The notes beneath the pieces are model-generated. The model searched no databases and was not told where the DNA came from. It saw only the letters and a program-made list of their open reading frames with translations. The translations under genes were made by a program, and so were the position numbers. From Pseudolysobacter antarcticus (GTDB lineage: Bacteria; Pseudomonadota; Gammaproteobacteria; Xanthomonadales; Rhodanobacteraceae), in assembly GCF_004168365.1 (NCBI RefSeq), contig NZ_CP035704.1, positions 744,001 to 808,000 of the forward strand: a stretch of DNA of 64,000 nt. The letters run 5' to 3'. This document shows, one piece after another, positions 62,258 to 64,000 of the stretch; position 1 is the first letter of the stretch; every line of letters starts with the position of its first letter.

Positions 62258-62845
62258 ATGAATGCTGCGATACTCTCTTTCCCTATGGCATTAGCCGACC
62301 GACCGCAGGACGAAACCAGCGACGCGCAGCTCGTGCGTGGCGCGCAGAGCGGGCAGGTACGCGCGTTCGAGGCCTTGTATCGGCGTCATGTCGGGCGCGT
62401 GCACGGCGCCGTGTGGCGGCTCAGCGGCAGCGACTCGGCGCGGGCCGAGGAGATCACCCAGGAGGCGTTCATCCGCGCCTGGCAGAAGTTGTCGAGTTTC
62501 CGTTTCGAGAGTGCGTTTTCGACGTGGTTGCATCGTCTTGCCGTGAACGTCGCATTGATGGATATTCGATCACGCAGCAGCCAGCCGGCGCATGACGATG
62601 CCGACGACGCGCTGCAGAATATCGAAGAAGCATTACCGGCATTTTGCGCCGCCGAACGTGGTGATCTGGAGCGCGCCGTTGCGGCGCTGCCGCCACGAGC
62701 GCGGGCGGTTTTGGTACTGCACGATATCGAAGGTTGGAAACACGAGGAAATCGCCGGCGAACTCGGCATGGCGGTCGGGTCATCGAAAGCACAATTGCAT
62801 CGCGCCCGCGGCATCTTGCGGCGCGTTTTAGGAGAAGCGGCATGA
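62258..62845 (+). CDS. ECF-family RNA polymerase sigma factor (RpoE-like)
   Basis: The 195-residue protein has sigma region 2 (FEALYRRHVGRVHGAVWRLSGSDSARAEEITQEAFIRAWQKLSSFRFESAFSTWLHRLAVNVALM) and region 4 (AVAALPPRARAVLVLHDIEGWKHEEIAGELGMAVGSSKAQLHRAR). An ATG at 62285 is an alternative start. Its stop overlaps the next gene as ATGA, the usual coupling of a sigma factor and its antagonist. Confidence 0.92.
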   Translation: MNAAILSFPMALADRPQDETSDAQLVRGAQSGQVRAFEALYRRHVGRVHGAVWRLSGSDSARAEEITQEAFIRAWQKLSSFRFESAFSTWLHRLAVNVALMDIRSRSSQPAHDDADDALQNIEEALPAFCAAERGDLERAVAALPPRARAVLVLHDIEGWKHEEIAGELGMAVGSSKAQLHRARGILRRVLGEAA

Positions 62846-63351
62846 ACGAATTCGAATGGCAACGCCAATTGCGCACACTGGCGCAGCCGCGCGAGCCGCA
62901 GAACGATCTGTGGGCGAACATTGCCGCTGGCATATCTGCGCAGCAGCAATCGGCGCGACGCGTATCGCCGATGCGCTGGGCCTGGGCTGCAGTTGCGATC
63001 TTGTGTGTCGGGCTCGGCAGCGTGTTTGTCGCGCAGCAATACATGACGCAGAACGATCCGAGCAATATTGCCGGCGTGGCTGCGCCGACAACCAGTGCCA
63101 TGCCGATCGCCGCAACAGCGTCGAGTGATGGCAGCGATCATCTTGCGCCACGTCTTTCACGCACTGCACTCGATTGGGCCAGCCCGAGCGAACGCCATCT
63201 CAGCGGCGCCGCACGCGAGCTGGACAGCGCTACCGCCGAATTGCAGCAAGCCATGGAAATGCGCCCCGACGCGGTATTTCTGGTTGGCTTGTTGAATCGC
63301 ACGAATGCGCAACGCATGCGCCTGACACGTCTTTCCGCGACTGCGGGTTGA
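62842..63351 (+). CDS. Membrane protein, probable anti-sigma factor
   Basis: The 169-residue protein has a cytoplasmic N-terminal segment (WQRQLRTLAQPREPQNDLWANIAAGI), one TM helix (WAWAAVAILCVGLGSVFVAQ) and a periplasmic part rich in Ala and Ser. It is translated from an ATGA overlap with the sigma gene. This is the standard layout of an anti-sigma, but no zinc HxxxCxxC motif is visible. Confidence 0.75.
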   Translation: MNEFEWQRQLRTLAQPREPQNDLWANIAAGISAQQQSARRVSPMRWAWAAVAILCVGLGSVFVAQQYMTQNDPSNIAGVAAPTTSAMPIAATASSDGSDHLAPRLSRTALDWASPSERHLSGAARELDSATAELQQAMEMRPDAVFLVGLLNRTNAQRMRLTRLSATAG

Positions 63352-63361
63352 GGATTTTTAT

Positions 63362-64000
63362 ATGAAACTCACGACAATTTTTTATGCCCTCGCGCTGTTG
63401 TTGCCCGGCATCACTTTTGCCGGCACGCCGATCAGCGAAACCCGCGCGTTGCACGTCGACGCCAAGGTGGATATCGAAAACGTGCGTGGCGCTGTCACCG
63501 TCAGTGGCTGGGACAAGGACGAAATCAGCATCACCGGCACGCTCGGCGACGGTAACAAGGGTCTCGAAATCGAAGGCGGCGGATCGCATCTGAGCGTGCG
63601 TGTCGAAGGCGAAAAAAAGAGCGGCTGGTTCGGTGACGGCCCGCGCTCGGATACGTTGCTGAATATCAAATTGCCGCGACGCGCGGTGGTCAAGATCGAG
63701 GTGGTCAGCGCCGATGTCGATGTGAGCAATCTGTCCGGCGTTTCGCTCGGCATCGAAAGCGTCAGCGGCCAGATCAAGGCGCAGGCCGAAGTCGGCGAGC
63801 TGAACGTCAACAGCGTCAGCGGCGGCATGCAATTGAATGCGATCGCCAAGCGCAGCCACATCGAAACCGTGAGCGGCGACATCGACGCGCGCGGCATGTC
63901 GGGCAAGGTCAAGCTCGAAACCGTTTCGGGGCGGGCGCGGTTGCAGGCAAGCACGCTGCACGATCTCGATGCGGGCACTGTCTCCGGCGATATCGAAATT
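63362..64000 (+). CDS. DUF4097 adhesin-like secreted protein, partial at the right edge
   Basis: From the ATG at 63362 the frame stays open to the window end. It has a signal peptide (MKLTTIFYALALLLPGITFA) and beta-helical repeats of the DUF4097/putative-adhesin kind (VDAKVDIENVRGAVTVSGWDKDEI, VSGQIKAQAEVGELNVNSVSG). It is 10 bp after the anti-sigma gene and probably a target or member of this regulon. The C-terminus is outside the window. Confidence 0.85.
   Translation, partial: MKLTTIFYALALLLPGITFAGTPISETRALHVDAKVDIENVRGAVTVSGWDKDEISITGTLGDGNKGLEIEGGGSHLSVRVEGEKKSGWFGDGPRSDTLLNIKLPRRAVVKIEVVSADVDVSNLSGVSLGIESVSGQIKAQAEVGELNVNSVSGGMQLNAIAKRSHIETVSGDIDARGMSGKVKLETVSGRARLQASTLHDLDAGTVSGDIEI

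Overview
The window looks like a chromosomal segment of a GC-rich gammaproteobacterium, most likely of the Lysobacterales (Xanthomonadales), perhaps Rhodanobacteraceae-like. I infer this from gene content and protein flavour: PepSY/PhoP/PhoQ-like genes, birA-coaX-SPOR, GTP-type pckG and a FadE of the 820-residue class. The species cannot be fixed from the sequence alone.

Positions 1-12,800 are accessory DNA. A type I-F CRISPR array (11 identical 28-bp repeats, 32-bp spacers, read leftward) is split by a complete IS3-family insertion sequence lying inside one spacer. To its right follows a complete type I-F cas set on the minus strand, transcribed toward the array: cas1, cas2-3, [671-bp gap], csy1, csy2, csy3, cas6f. 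Beyond cas1 are an integrase-like small ORF and a tyrosine integrase that abuts the 5' end of dusA, a known island-integration site. The CRISPR-Cas locus is therefore probably cargo of a dusA-integrated element whose far end is outside the window.

The main discovery is in the 671-bp gap between cas2-3 and csy1. It holds a degenerate two-repeat mini-CRISPR on the strand opposite the cas genes (6294-6380). Its 31-nt guide matches 16 of the first 18 positions of a site just upstream (6278-6295). The two mismatches fall at guide positions 6 and 12, the flipped-out positions of type I guides, and the site has a CC PAM. The PAM touches the -35 box of a good sigma-70 promoter facing csy1 and overlaps the mini-array's own promoter. 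This is the architecture expected of a crRNA-like regulator (CreR/CreA type) that sends the Csy complex to repress its own operon, possibly with a tiny toxin or leader ORF (6111-6146).

From 12,893 to the end the DNA reads as core chromosome. In order: dusA; a Reg_prop/Y_Y_Y/GGDEF sensor; an amidinotransferase; PepSY-PhoP-PhoQ; a polysaccharide ABC exporter with glycosyltransferases and a methyltransferase; secreted M28 and C25 peptidases; a DAK2-DegV fusion; plsY, birA, coaX and a SPOR protein; gcvT, gcvH and gcvPA; a MetJ repressor carrying a histone-H1-like lysine/alanine tail and preceded by tandem met boxes; SRPBCC, TonB-domain and serine-hydrolase proteins; lemA with an M48 protease; a GMC oxidoreductase, MOSC protein, carrier, fghA, thioesterase, fadE, hydrolase and TetR regulator; pckG; a deacetylase-family protein; and an ECF sigma/anti-sigma/DUF4097 set that runs off the right edge.
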